This document shows, one piece after another, positions 12,315 through 20,838 of a stretch of 33,399 nucleotides of DNA. This stretch comes from Syntrophorhabdaceae bacterium. Lineage in GTDB: Bacteria; Desulfobacterota; Syntrophorhabdia; Syntrophorhabdales; Syntrophorhabdaceae. The DNA lies in NCBI GenBank assembly GCA_035541755.1, contig DATKMQ010000044.1, positions 1 through 33,399 on the forward strand, read 5' to 3'. Numbering within the stretch: position 1 is the first letter of the stretch; every line of letters begins with the position of its first letter. The notes below the pieces were generated by a model that was not told the DNA's origin, did no database searches, and saw only the letters and a list, made by a program, of their open reading frames with translations. The translations under genes and the position numbers were made by a program.

Positions 12315-13069
12315 GTAAGATCTTCGAGGCTATCGAGAATGCCCGCAGGGGAGAATCGGCGCCGGATAAACCTGAGTCCCGTGCCCCTTCCGTCTCGCTG
12401 CCCGTGTCTCGTCAACCCGGCAGGGTCGACGTTGACATGGAATCGGAAATGATTTCTCTGTATCAAACGATTACTGCAGCACTCCCCGGGATCAATCATC
12501 GCTCAGTCCTCTTTGTGGGGTCAAGATCGAATGAAGGCACCTCCACAGTCGCGCGGGAACTGGCCAAGGCCGCCTCTCTACGGATGGAAAAAAACGTTCT
12601 TCTCATAGACCTCGATAGAAGTAGACCGGAACACCACATATACACAAAGGTAAGCCGGAGAAACGGCGACGAAGATGTACCGGAAGACAAGGAAAAAGCC
12701 GCAGATCCGATGGAAGACTCCTTGTGCCAGGTCGAGGAGAGTAGCCTTTATGTAATGCCACTCTTCCAGAAGACCATGGTTACACCGCGCACCCTTGATT
12801 CAGCCAAGGGCCAGGGATTTTGGGAACCCTTGAAGGAAAGGTTTGATCTCATCATTGTGGATTCTCCGCCAACCATGATGTTTCCCGACGGGCCCGCTGT
12901 TGCTTCCCAGGTAGATGGCGTAATCCTCGTTGTTGAAGCGGAGAAAACCCGCTGGCAGGTGGCCTTAAGCGTGAAAGAAAAGATAGAGAAAAGCGGCGGG
13001 GTTGTACTGGGCATTGTTTTCAATAAAAGGAAATACTACATACCGCAGTTCATTTACAAGCATCTGTAG
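12311..13069 (+). CDS. BY-kinase-like (CpsD/CapB type) protein with altered P-loop
   Basis: 252 residues from GTG with GGAGGTT upstream. The N-terminus MSKIFEAIENA is typical of the separate tyrosine autokinases in EPS/PEP-CTERM loci. The nucleotide site shows GSRSNEGTST at residues 70-79, where most family members have EGKST, so the P-loop lysine is replaced by Thr77. Walker A-prime (VLLIDLDRSRP, 96-106) and the Walker B segment (FDLIIVDSPP) are kept. The C-terminus has a small tyrosine cluster (KRKYYIPQFIY) that would be the phosphorylation target. It would partner the Wzz protein at 9111. The lysine loss raises the possibility of a weak or inactive kinase acting as a scaffold. Confidence 0.8.
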   Translation: MSKIFEAIENARRGESAPDKPESRAPSVSLPVSRQPGRVDVDMESEMISLYQTITAALPGINHRSVLFVGSRSNEGTSTVARELAKAASLRMEKNVLLIDLDRSRPEHHIYTKVSRRNGDEDVPEDKEKAADPMEDSLCQVEESSLYVMPLFQKTMVTPRTLDSAKGQGFWEPLKERFDLIIVDSPPTMMFPDGPAVASQVDGVILVVEAEKTRWQVALSVKEKIEKSGGVVLGIVFNKRKYYIPQFIYKHL

Positions 13070-13090
13070 AGGAGAGAGCCGTAAAATTCT

Positions 13091-14617
13091 ATGGATAAGA
13101 AAAGAAAATGGAGAGAACAGAATCCTGACCTCTCTTACCCCCCGGTAAACGAGATAGCGTCTCATCACGGGGGTGACCTCGCGTCAGAATCGCCATTTGT
13201 CATCTCCATCTCCAGGAAAGATGATACGACGAGGAACACCGGCGGGGTCTCCGTAGGGTTCCCCCGGTTCCGCTGGCTCCTCTTTATGGGCGATCTTCTG
13301 CTCGTCATGTTCGCCAACTTCTTGAGCACCTGGATCCGGTTCGGTATGCCGTTGAACACCCTCAAGGAGTATACCGTGGCCTCGTTCATTACCATCGTGA
13401 TCTATCCGGTTACCCTCTACATCTTCGATCTCTACAATGTAGAACGTTCGTTCCGTTCCTGGGAGATGGCTTACCGGAGCGCTTTTGCCGTAACCGCCGG
13501 CGGTCTTGTGGCCATGATCGCCTTCTATCTCGTACCTTATGGCCCATACGGACGGGGTATTATGGCCATCGAGGTACTCCTTGTCTGGGGGCTTTTCAAT
13601 ATCTGGCGGTTTCTCTACGGTCTTATCTTCCAGAAGACTGCCCCTAGGGTACCCGCTTTGATCGTGGGTGCAGGTGCCTGCGGCAGGGCCATCTATGAGG
13701 TGCTCAAGTCCCCGCTCTCTCCCTATGAGATCAGGGGGTTCTTAGACGATGATCCGGCGCAGCTCGGTAAGAGCAGATCACCGACCATCATGGGTAGCTC
13801 CCGGCAGATTACAGAGATCGCGAGAAAGGTGGGGGTCCATACGGCGATCCTTGCTATCCCCAAGAACAGATCCGCTTCTCTCATACGGAACATCCTTGAC
13901 GCCCGTCTTCAGGGCATCAATATCCGGGACATGGCCGATGTATACGAAGAGTTGACCGGACGGATTCCGGTGCGTAACATCGGCGACCAGTGGCTCCTCT
14001 TCGCAGAAGGCTTCTATCTGCTCCACAAGGAGTATATCCAGAAGTTCAAGCGTCTTATGGATCTTATCACCTCGGGGTTGTTCCTTCTCTTTATCGCCCC
14101 CCTCATGGGGCTTATCGCGCTTGCGGTCAAGCTTGATTCCCCGGGCCCTGTGCTCTACAGCCAGCGCAGGATGGGTAAAGGACAGCAGATCTTTACGATC
14201 TACAAGTTCAGGTCCATGCGCCATGATGCAGAGACCGAAGGCGTCCGCTGGGCACAGGAGAAAGACCCGAGGGTGACTAAAATCGGGAGGTTCTTACGAC
14301 TCACCCACATGGATGAGATCCCCCAGATATGGAACATATTCAAGGGCGACATGAGTCTTGTGGGGCCGAGGCCTGAACGGCCGGAATTTGTCGCGCTTCT
14401 CGAAAAGGAAGTGCCCTACTACTTCGCCCGCCACTCAGTAAAGCCCGGTATGACCGGATGGGCCCAGATAAACTACCAGTACGGTGCGTCTATTGAAGAC
14501 GCGAAAAACAAGCTTGAGTACGATATTTACTACGTGAAGAACATGTCCCTCATGCTCGATTTCAAGATTCTTCTTCGCACTATAGGCGTGGTCCTCTTGA
14601 GCGACGGGGCTCGGTAG
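13091..14617 (+). CDS. Polyprenyl glycosylphosphotransferase (initiating sugar transferase)
   Basis: 508 residues. After a soluble 55-residue start there are about four membrane helices (for example GDLLLVMFANFLSTW and SFITIVIYPVTLYIF). A CoA-binding-like Rossmann region follows (PALIVGAGACGRAIYEVL), then another hydrophobic segment (LITSGLFLLFIAPLMGLIALA) and the catalytic bacterial sugar-transferase domain. Signature segments are KLDSPGPVLYSQRRMG, FTIYKFRSM, DEIPQIWNIFKGDMSLVGPRPE and the ending YDIYYVKNMSLMLD. The family (WcaJ/WbaP/PglC type) transfers a sugar phosphate from a nucleotide sugar to undecaprenyl phosphate, starting repeat-unit assembly at the inner membrane. It lies 21 bases after the kinase-like gene. 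The length is normal and all key motifs are intact. Confidence 0.93.
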   Translation: MDKKRKWREQNPDLSYPPVNEIASHHGGDLASESPFVISISRKDDTTRNTGGVSVGFPRFRWLLFMGDLLLVMFANFLSTWIRFGMPLNTLKEYTVASFITIVIYPVTLYIFDLYNVERSFRSWEMAYRSAFAVTAGGLVAMIAFYLVPYGPYGRGIMAIEVLLVWGLFNIWRFLYGLIFQKTAPRVPALIVGAGACGRAIYEVLKSPLSPYEIRGFLDDDPAQLGKSRSPTIMGSSRQITEIARKVGVHTAILAIPKNRSASLIRNILDARLQGINIRDMADVYEELTGRIPVRNIGDQWLLFAEGFYLLHKEYIQKFKRLMDLITSGLFLLFIAPLMGLIALAVKLDSPGPVLYSQRRMGKGQQIFTIYKFRSMRHDAETEGVRWAQEKDPRVTKIGRFLRLTHMDEIPQIWNIFKGDMSLVGPRPERPEFVALLEKEVPYYFARHSVKPGMTGWAQINYQYGASIEDAKNKLEYDIYYVKNMSLMLDFKILLRTIGVVLLSDGAR

Positions 14618-14808
14618 CCAGGAAAGCAGTCTATCTGTTGATGGGATTTGGGAATCAATCAGATTTTATATTTCGGTAACAAGATTCACGCCGCAAACGA
14701 AGGGCTTGTAATCTGCATGAGTATGGCGGTAGTATATACCGGCGATACGAAAAGTCCTTCCATTGGGCGATCAACTCGACGTTCAGATTAACCTTGTCAG
14801 GAGCAGGT

Positions 14809-15093
14809 ATGGAACAAAACATCAAGCAGCAGATAATCGATTTCATAACCACAAATTTCCTTTTCGATGATTCCCAGACCGTAATCGGGGAAAAAGACTC
14901 TCTCCTTGAAACCGGCGTCATCGATTCTACCGGTGTGCTTGAATTGATCGCCTTTATTGAAGAAACTTACGGAATCAAAGTGGATGACGAGGAAATCACA
15001 CCGGAGAATCTGGACACCATACTCGACATCACCTACTTCATTCAACAGAAATTGACCCAGAGCTCCGTAAGATCGAGTTCATCGGGGCTGTAA
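14809..15093 (+). CDS. Acyl carrier protein
   Basis: 94 residues from the ATG at 14809, preferred over a TTG at 14794 because AGGAGCAGG precedes it. This is a typical four-helix carrier protein. Ser40 in ETGVIDSTGVLELIAF is the phosphopantetheine attachment site, and the acidic helix 2 is present (IEETYGIKVDDEEITPENL). It is clearly not the fatty-acid ACP of the cell by context: it sits inside an EPS locus and is followed by an asparagine synthase-like protein, a PP-loop enzyme and an AMP-forming acyl ligase. It probably carries an acyl or aminoacyl group destined for the polysaccharide. The serine-rich tail is disordered. Confidence 0.9.
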   Translation: MEQNIKQQIIDFITTNFLFDDSQTVIGEKDSLLETGVIDSTGVLELIAFIEETYGIKVDDEEITPENLDTILDITYFIQQKLTQSSVRSSSSGL

Positions 15094-15161
15094 CGTTCGC
15101 ACCGGATTAAGCGAATCGAACCCGGACAGTCCCCTAATCCAATAAATTAAACAACTTTAGC

Positions 15162-17147
15162 ATGTGTGGAATAGCCGGCACAATTGATTTTAGCGGTAAG
15201 GCGCCTGATGACGGCCTTCTTCGCCGTATGCTCGGCCTTATACGTCACCGCGGGCCCGATGCTTTCGGCATCTACATGGATGACACCGCCGCGCTCGCCT
15301 CGACGCGTCTCAGCATCATCGACTTGCCCGGGGGCGATCAACCGATCCATAATGAGGATCAAACGCTTTGGATCGTTTACAACGGGGAAGTCTTTAACTA
15401 CGTAGAGCTGAGGCCTGACCTGGAGGCCCGCGGCCACCGATTTTATACCAATACCGACACTGAAGTCCTCGTGCATCTTTACGAAGAAGAGGGTCCCGAC
15501 ATGCTCAGGCTTTTGAACGGTCAGTTCGGCCTTGCCCTGTGGGATGCGAAGAAGAGAGAGTTGTTTCTGGCCCGGGATCGCATGGGTATCAGGCCACTCT
15601 TCTATAAACGGGACGGAAGCCGCATTCTCTTTGCCTCCGAGATCAAAGCAATCTTTGCCGACCCTAAGATCGAGAAAAGCCTTGACCTTCAAACGCTTTC
15701 CGACATCTTTACCTGCTGGAGCCCGTTAAATGGTCAAACTGCGTTCCAAGGGGTCCATCAGCTCATGCCCGCCCATTATGCCGTCATCAACAGCACGGGG
15801 ACAAAGATTCATCGCTACTGGCAGATCCCCTACGGACAAGAGTACGATCGGGGCCGCAGCTTGAGCGAGTGGAGGGACGAACTCAACGATCTTGTTCGGG
15901 ACGCCTGTCGTATCAGGCTCAGGGCCGACGTGCCTGTCGGGGCCTATCTGAGCGGAGGTCTTGATAGCACTTACACTACCTCGATCGTAAAGCGGTTCTT
16001 CAATAATCAGCTCTGTACCTTCTCGGTCAGCTTCACGGATAATCGTTTCGACGAAGCCGCTTTCCAGATGAGGGCTGTTGAGTCCCTTGGCACCGATCAT
16101 CGAATGATCCGGTTGAGCGATAGAGATATCGGCGATGTTTTTCCCGACGTGATCTGGCACGCCGAGACTCCCTTGCTACGGACCGCGCCCGCGCCTCTGT
16201 TCCAGCTCTCCAAGCTTGTTCGTGAAAACAACTTTAAGGTGGTCTTGACCGGTGAAGGGTCAGACGAGATCTTTGCAGGCTACGACATCTTCAAAGAGGA
16301 CAGGATAAGACGCTTTTGGGCCGAGGAGCCGGAATCGAAACTACGTCCCAAGCTCTTGAGAAAATTATATCCTGACATCTTTTCGCATGCCGATTCGCGG
16401 GCAACAATCTTTCTGGAGAACTTCTTCAAAAAAGGGCTGTCCCGGGTGGAATTACCGTTCTATTCGCATATGATCAGATGGGAAAATACGGCGCTTATCA
16501 AGGGCTTCTTTTCAGACGAACTCAAAGCCAACACGGGAGAGGCGGACGGTTTCACGGGCCGATTCGCATCGCAGCTTCCCGCAGACTATTATAATTGGGA
16601 CCCCCTGTCCAGAGCCCAGTATACAGAGAGTGTTATCTTTCTCTCAAACTATCTTCTGTCTTCTCAGGGAGACCGTATGGCCATGGCTCATGCCGTGGAA
16701 GGTCGTTTCCCTTTTCTTGATTACCGGGTTGTGGAATTTGCTTCCCGCGTCCCGCCCACTTTGCGGCTTCGCGGACTGAGAGACAAGTTCATCTTGCGGG
16801 ACGCCGCCACGGATCTCATCCCGAAGGAATTGGCATACAGGCAGAAACAGCCGTACAGGGCGCCGATCAGTCGGTGTTTCTTCGGCGGGACGCCGCCCGA
16901 GTACGTGAGCGAGCTTCTCTCGGTGGAAAGCCTGCGCCGGAAGGGATACTTCCATCCGGGCAAAGTCACCAAACTCGTGGAGAAAATTACGCGTCAGGAA
17001 GGGCAGCTCCTAAGCGAGCGAGAAAATATGGCGCTTATCGGCGTTCTCTCGACTCAGCTCGCGGATGAAGCTTTTATAAGTAACTTTCCCTATCACGCTA
17101 TCGTTGAACCTGAGAACGTTAAGATATATGACTTTAGACGGAAATAG
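15162..17147 (+). CDS. Asparagine synthase (glutamine-hydrolysing)-like amidotransferase
   Basis: 661 residues. Cys2 after the initiator Met (MCGIAG) is the Ntn glutaminase nucleophile, and the class-II glutaminase domain spans residues 1-215 with RHRGPD, NGEVFNY and the FLARDRMGIRPLFY segment. The synthetase domain has the PP-loop SGGLDS at 264-269 and a GEGSDEIFAGY motif. EPS loci often contain such proteins, where they are thought to amidate a sugar acid or acyl group and not to make free asparagine. No Shine-Dalgarno sequence is visible before the ATG, which is unusual for this window. It is only distantly similar to the second copy at 32546. The substrate is not deducible. Confidence 0.88.
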   Translation: MCGIAGTIDFSGKAPDDGLLRRMLGLIRHRGPDAFGIYMDDTAALASTRLSIIDLPGGDQPIHNEDQTLWIVYNGEVFNYVELRPDLEARGHRFYTNTDTEVLVHLYEEEGPDMLRLLNGQFGLALWDAKKRELFLARDRMGIRPLFYKRDGSRILFASEIKAIFADPKIEKSLDLQTLSDIFTCWSPLNGQTAFQGVHQLMPAHYAVINSTGTKIHRYWQIPYGQEYDRGRSLSEWRDELNDLVRDACRIRLRADVPVGAYLSGGLDSTYTTSIVKRFFNNQLCTFSVSFTDNRFDEAAFQMRAVESLGTDHRMIRLSDRDIGDVFPDVIWHAETPLLRTAPAPLFQLSKLVRENNFKVVLTGEGSDEIFAGYDIFKEDRIRRFWAEEPESKLRPKLLRKLYPDIFSHADSRATIFLENFFKKGLSRVELPFYSHMIRWENTALIKGFFSDELKANTGEADGFTGRFASQLPADYYNWDPLSRAQYTESVIFLSNYLLSSQGDRMAMAHAVEGRFPFLDYRVVEFASRVPPTLRLRGLRDKFILRDAATDLIPKELAYRQKQPYRAPISRCFFGGTPPEYVSELLSVESLRRKGYFHPGKVTKLVEKITRQEGQLLSERENMALIGVLSTQLADEAFISNFPYHAIVEPENVKIYDFRRK

Positions 17148-17240
17148 CCACGAATTCACAGCGGCAGGGCCGTTATGGTTCCCAAGCTTTACCCGCGTCG
17201 TGATCGTTTGCTTTCCGTCATGGTAAACTGAGGTAACCTT

Positions 17241-18278
17241 ATGAAGCAAGATCAAGTAAGTAAGTCGATTGAACCTCGTATCTGCTCGCACTGTATTCTA
17301 CCGGAGACTTTTCCGAATATCAGATTCGATGCAGAAGGTGTATGCAATCATTGTCTTCAGGAAAAGTCCATGCTGGCCAAGCGAGACGCCAAGACACTCG
17401 AGTACCGGGAAAAGCTCGACGATCTTATAGCGTCAACCAAGGGTACCGGCCCCTGTTACGATGCCATCATGGCGTACAGCGGCGGTAAAGATTCTTCGTA
17501 CACGCTCAAGCTTCTTCGCGAACGGTACGATCTCAAAGTGCTCGCCCTTACCTTCGACAATCATTTTGTCTCACCCACTGCCCTGGAAAACATCAGAAAG
17601 GTCACCGATAGTCTTCAAGTAGACCATATTCATTTCAAGGCGCCGTGGGCCGCTATGAAATCGCTCTTTTCTCTCACAGCGTCCGCTGATATCTTTTCCG
17701 CGGCCACCCTGCTCAGGGCAAGTTCCATTTGTACGGCCTGCATCGGGATCGTCAAAAGTCTCACCCTGAAGACGGCTATCGAAATGGCAATCCCCCTGTC
17801 TGCTTTCGGCTGGTCACCGGGACAGGCCCCCATCCAGTCGGCCATAATGAGGACCAACGCATCTCTCATTCGGCAGAATCAGAGGGCTCTGCTCAGTGGT
17901 TTTCCAACCGATGTTCAGGTTCAGATGAGTTCCTACTTCATCCCTGAAAGTTACTATCAATCATATGCCGGCCGTTTTCCCACCAACATACACCCATTGG
18001 CGTTCTTCGAATATGATGAACAAAAGATCACGGATGAGCTCAAACAGATCGGGTGGATCCTGCCGACCAACACGGACACGAACTCAACCAACTGTCTTCT
18101 CAATGCCTTTGCAAATCAGGTTCATCTGGAACGTCACAAGTTTCATCCATACGTCTGGGAGATAGCCAATATGGTGCGTCAGGGCGTCATGACCCGTGAA
18201 GAAGGCATGGAAAAGATATATTCACCGCAGAACGCCGAACAGGTAGCCTACGCCAGGAGTATGCTCGGATTAGATTAA
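17241..18278 (+). CDS. PP-loop N-acetyl sugar amidotransferase-like protein (WbpG type)
   Basis: 345 residues with GAGGTAA before the ATG. The N-terminal zinc-binding pair CSHC (15-18) and CNHC (35-38), then the PP-loop MAYSGGKDSS (SGGKDS, 80-85), are the signature of WbpG-like N-acetyl sugar amidotransferases. A third cysteine pair (CTAC) follows near residue 163. In Pseudomonas O-antigen synthesis WbpG turns an acetamido group into an acetamidino group using ammonia from a HisH/HisF-type partner. No HisH- or HisF-like gene lies in the window; the neighbouring asparagine synthase-like protein might supply ammonia, which is inference. It adenylates its substrate with ATP. Confidence 0.8.
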   Translation: MKQDQVSKSIEPRICSHCILPETFPNIRFDAEGVCNHCLQEKSMLAKRDAKTLEYREKLDDLIASTKGTGPCYDAIMAYSGGKDSSYTLKLLRERYDLKVLALTFDNHFVSPTALENIRKVTDSLQVDHIHFKAPWAAMKSLFSLTASADIFSAATLLRASSICTACIGIVKSLTLKTAIEMAIPLSAFGWSPGQAPIQSAIMRTNASLIRQNQRALLSGFPTDVQVQMSSYFIPESYYQSYAGRFPTNIHPLAFFEYDEQKITDELKQIGWILPTNTDTNSTNCLLNAFANQVHLERHKFHPYVWEIANMVRQGVMTREEGMEKIYSPQNAEQVAYARSMLGLD

Positions 18279-18301
18279 GAAGTCTCATAAAGAGCCGTAT
18301 C

Positions 18302-19906
18302 ATGGTCCCGATAATTCCCCTAAATCCCGATATAACACTTGTCCATCATTTCCTCGAGAAGAGCGCGGAGCGCTTTCCCGGTAAAACAGCTATCGTACAC
18401 GGTCCGACCCGCGTTACATATGCTGAGTTAAATAATCGGGCGAGTGCCCTGGCAGATTATCTCTTGACCATCGGCCTAAAACCCGGTGACCGCGTGGCCT
18501 TGCTCATGGAAAATAGTCTTGAATACGTTATCGGTTATTACGGAGCGCTCAAGGCCTCCGCGGTGGCAGTACCTTTAAACAGCGACTTGAAGGCCGAAGG
18601 ATTGCGCTATGCCATAGAGGATTTAGAGGCCGGAATAATGGTGTCTTCGTCGAAGTTTGAGAAGCTCATAGCTGCCTCAAACCTGGAGGGCCTGGGACTG
18701 AAGCACCTCATTCTCAAGGGACGTTCCGTATCGGCAGGCATTCGCACAACCACGGTCAATTTCGACGACGTCACCCCCTCTTCCTTTACCAGTACAGTGC
18801 GTTGCGAGATAACTTCCCGCGACCTCGCGAGCATCATCTATACGTCAGGATCGACCGGTGGCCCAAAGGGGGTGATGCTTTCACATCAGAACATCGTGGA
18901 CAACACCTTCTCGATCTGCCAGTATCTCGGCCTCACGAGTGACGATGTGCAGATGATTGTGCTACCGTTCTTTTATGTCATGGGAAAATCGCTGCTCAAT
19001 ACCCATTTTGCAGTCGGCGGTACGGTCATCCTCAACAACCAGTTCGCCTTTCCGGCCACTGTCATTAAAGAAATGATCGCGGAGAAGGTCACCGGTTTTT
19101 CCGGGGTTCCTTCTACCTTTGCGTACCTCGTGCATCGATCTCCGCTTGCCGCTAATCGGGAGAAACTTCCCTGTCTCCGTTATGTGAGCCAGGCCGGCGG
19201 GCACATGGCAAAAGCCGTCAAAGAAGAGCTCCGTCGGGTACTTCCGGCGCACACCCAAATAGTCATCATGTACGGTGCGACCGAAGCTGCGGCCAGGCTT
19301 TCCTACCTCGAAGCTCCGCGTTTTGCGGACAAAACGGAATCCATTGGAAAGGCCATACCCGGCGTCACATTGAAGGTAGTGAACCAGGACGGGCGGGACG
19401 CAGACATCGGTCAAGTCGGCGAACTCGTTGCCACGGGGACCAACATCATGCAAGGTTATTGGAAAAATCCCGAAGCCACTGCAAAGGTCCTTACAGATGG
19501 CTGGTATCACACGGGTGATCAGGCGTATATGGATGAAGAGGGCTTTTTCTTTGTTGTGGGACGCAAGGACGACCTTTTGAAGGTAGGCGGCCACAGGCTC
19601 AATCCACAGGAAATAGAAGATATATTGCTCGAGTCGGGTATGTTTGTTGAGGCGGTAGTGCTTGGCCAACCGGATGAACTGCTGGGGATGCGTCTTGTTA
19701 CCCTCGCCGTTCCGAAAAGCGACGAGTGCACCTCTCAAAAGGTGATGAACTTCTGCGCAGAGAGGCTGCCCAAATACAAGATACCGAGCGAGGTGCAATT
19801 CACTAAGAATCTGCCAAAGAAGACAAGCGGCAAGGTTGATCGAAAAAGTTGCCTTGCTTTGTTCAGTCAGTGTCAACCGAATTCACAGCATGCCGCAGAA
19901 AAATAA
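18302..19906 (+). CDS. AMP-forming acyl-CoA/acyl-ACP ligase
   Basis: 534 residues. This is an ANL-superfamily enzyme with all core motifs: the P-loop IIYTSGSTGGPKGVML (near 178-193), YGATEAA, GWYHTGDQAYMDEEGFFFVVGRKDD, GGHRLNPQEIE and the catalytic Lys511 in TSGKVDR. It activates a carboxylic acid as an acyl-adenylate and passes it to CoA or to a carrier protein. The ACP gene at 14809 is the obvious acceptor. It resembles the acyl-CoA ligases that accompany exosortase A-type EPS loci, which are usually paired with a PLP-dependent decarboxylase; none is seen here. The start is 23 bases after the PP-loop gene. The substrate is unknown. Confidence 0.9.
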   Translation: MVPIIPLNPDITLVHHFLEKSAERFPGKTAIVHGPTRVTYAELNNRASALADYLLTIGLKPGDRVALLMENSLEYVIGYYGALKASAVAVPLNSDLKAEGLRYAIEDLEAGIMVSSSKFEKLIAASNLEGLGLKHLILKGRSVSAGIRTTTVNFDDVTPSSFTSTVRCEITSRDLASIIYTSGSTGGPKGVMLSHQNIVDNTFSICQYLGLTSDDVQMIVLPFFYVMGKSLLNTHFAVGGTVILNNQFAFPATVIKEMIAEKVTGFSGVPSTFAYLVHRSPLAANREKLPCLRYVSQAGGHMAKAVKEELRRVLPAHTQIVIMYGATEAAARLSYLEAPRFADKTESIGKAIPGVTLKVVNQDGRDADIGQVGELVATGTNIMQGYWKNPEATAKVLTDGWYHTGDQAYMDEEGFFFVVGRKDDLLKVGGHRLNPQEIEDILLESGMFVEAVVLGQPDELLGMRLVTLAVPKSDECTSQKVMNFCAERLPKYKIPSEVQFTKNLPKKTSGKVDRKSCLALFSQCQPNSQHAAEK

Positions 19907-19919
19907 ACAGAGCGTGTCT

Positions 19920-20786
19920 ATGAAGAGAGAAATACCCCGGAGTGGCAGCCTTACAAACAGTCTCCTACCGCTCTTCACGGTTCTCACTCTCCTCATAACT
20001 CTTACGGCGTGCTCGGGAGGAAAAATGGAACCGAACACAATAACCCCGCCGTCGATCGCGGATGTACCGCCCGAATCATGGCTCAAGCTTTCCGGGAAAA
20101 GGATCTATTTCGGCCATCAATCAGTGGGCTTCAACATCCTGGAAGGCATGAAAGACCTGATGAAAGAAAATCCCCGGATTAAGTTGAACATCGTAGAGAC
20201 GACCGATCCCGCTGCCTTCGATGTACCTATTTTCGCCCACTCGACAGTAGGCCAGAACGGCAGCCCTCAATCCAAATGCAATGACTTTGCCAGATTTATG
20301 GATGCAGGAATAGCCGAGAAGATCGATATAGCCCTGTTTAAATTCTGTTACGTGGATTTTGATTCCGACACCGACGTGACAAAGGTTTTTGAGAATTATA
20401 AGAACACCCTGTCGTCGCTTCGCGCACGCCATAAGAAGGTTATCTTTGTCCACCTCACTACTCCCCTCACCACCGTTCAATCAGGGTTCAAGGCCTTAAT
20501 CAAGAAGGCTATCGGCAAGACGGTTACGGGCTATGCCGAGAATATCAAGCGGGAGCAGTTTAACGAGATGCTGCGAAAAGAATATCAGGGGAAAGAGCCG
20601 ATTTTAGATGTGGCTGCCATCGAATCGGTTCTTCCGGACGGTTCGCAATCGGCTTTTGAAAAGGACGGCAAAATGAACCGTTGCCTTGCCCCGATTTTTT
20701 CTGCTGACGGAGGGCATCTCAACAAGGTGGGCAGTCAGAGAGTGGCAGCGCAGCTTCTCGTGTTGCTCGCCAACGTGTCGGGATAG
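19920..20786 (+). CDS. SGNH-hydrolase-like lipoprotein
   Basis: 288 residues from the ATG at 19920, preferred because it gives a clean lipoprotein signal (MKREIPRSGS, hydrophobic core, LTAC with Cys31). In-frame starts at 19890 or 19836 would add a non-signal extension overlapping the ligase gene. The mature domain has GHQSVG near residue 65-70 and a closing D-x-x-H dyad (Asp263, His266 in SADGGHLNKVG), the arrangement of SGNH/GDSL esterases and of some O-acetyl transfer partners. A catalytic serine is not certain. The expected location is the periplasmic face of a membrane, where it could add or remove ester groups on the nascent polysaccharide. Confidence 0.7.
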   Translation: MKREIPRSGSLTNSLLPLFTVLTLLITLTACSGGKMEPNTITPPSIADVPPESWLKLSGKRIYFGHQSVGFNILEGMKDLMKENPRIKLNIVETTDPAAFDVPIFAHSTVGQNGSPQSKCNDFARFMDAGIAEKIDIALFKFCYVDFDSDTDVTKVFENYKNTLSSLRARHKKVIFVHLTTPLTTVQSGFKALIKKAIGKTVTGYAENIKREQFNEMLRKEYQGKEPILDVAAIESVLPDGSQSAFEKDGKMNRCLAPIFSADGGHLNKVGSQRVAAQLLVLLANVSG

Positions 20787-20838
20787 GATGATCCCACTCA
20801 ATCGATCGTTGCATGCCAGGAGTTGAACCGGGACACCT

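Noticed and set aside
18962-19876. 304-codon open frame on the minus strand
   Set aside because: It lies antisense within the acyl ligase gene, whose motifs are complete. The minus frame has no recognisable domain or ribosome binding site.
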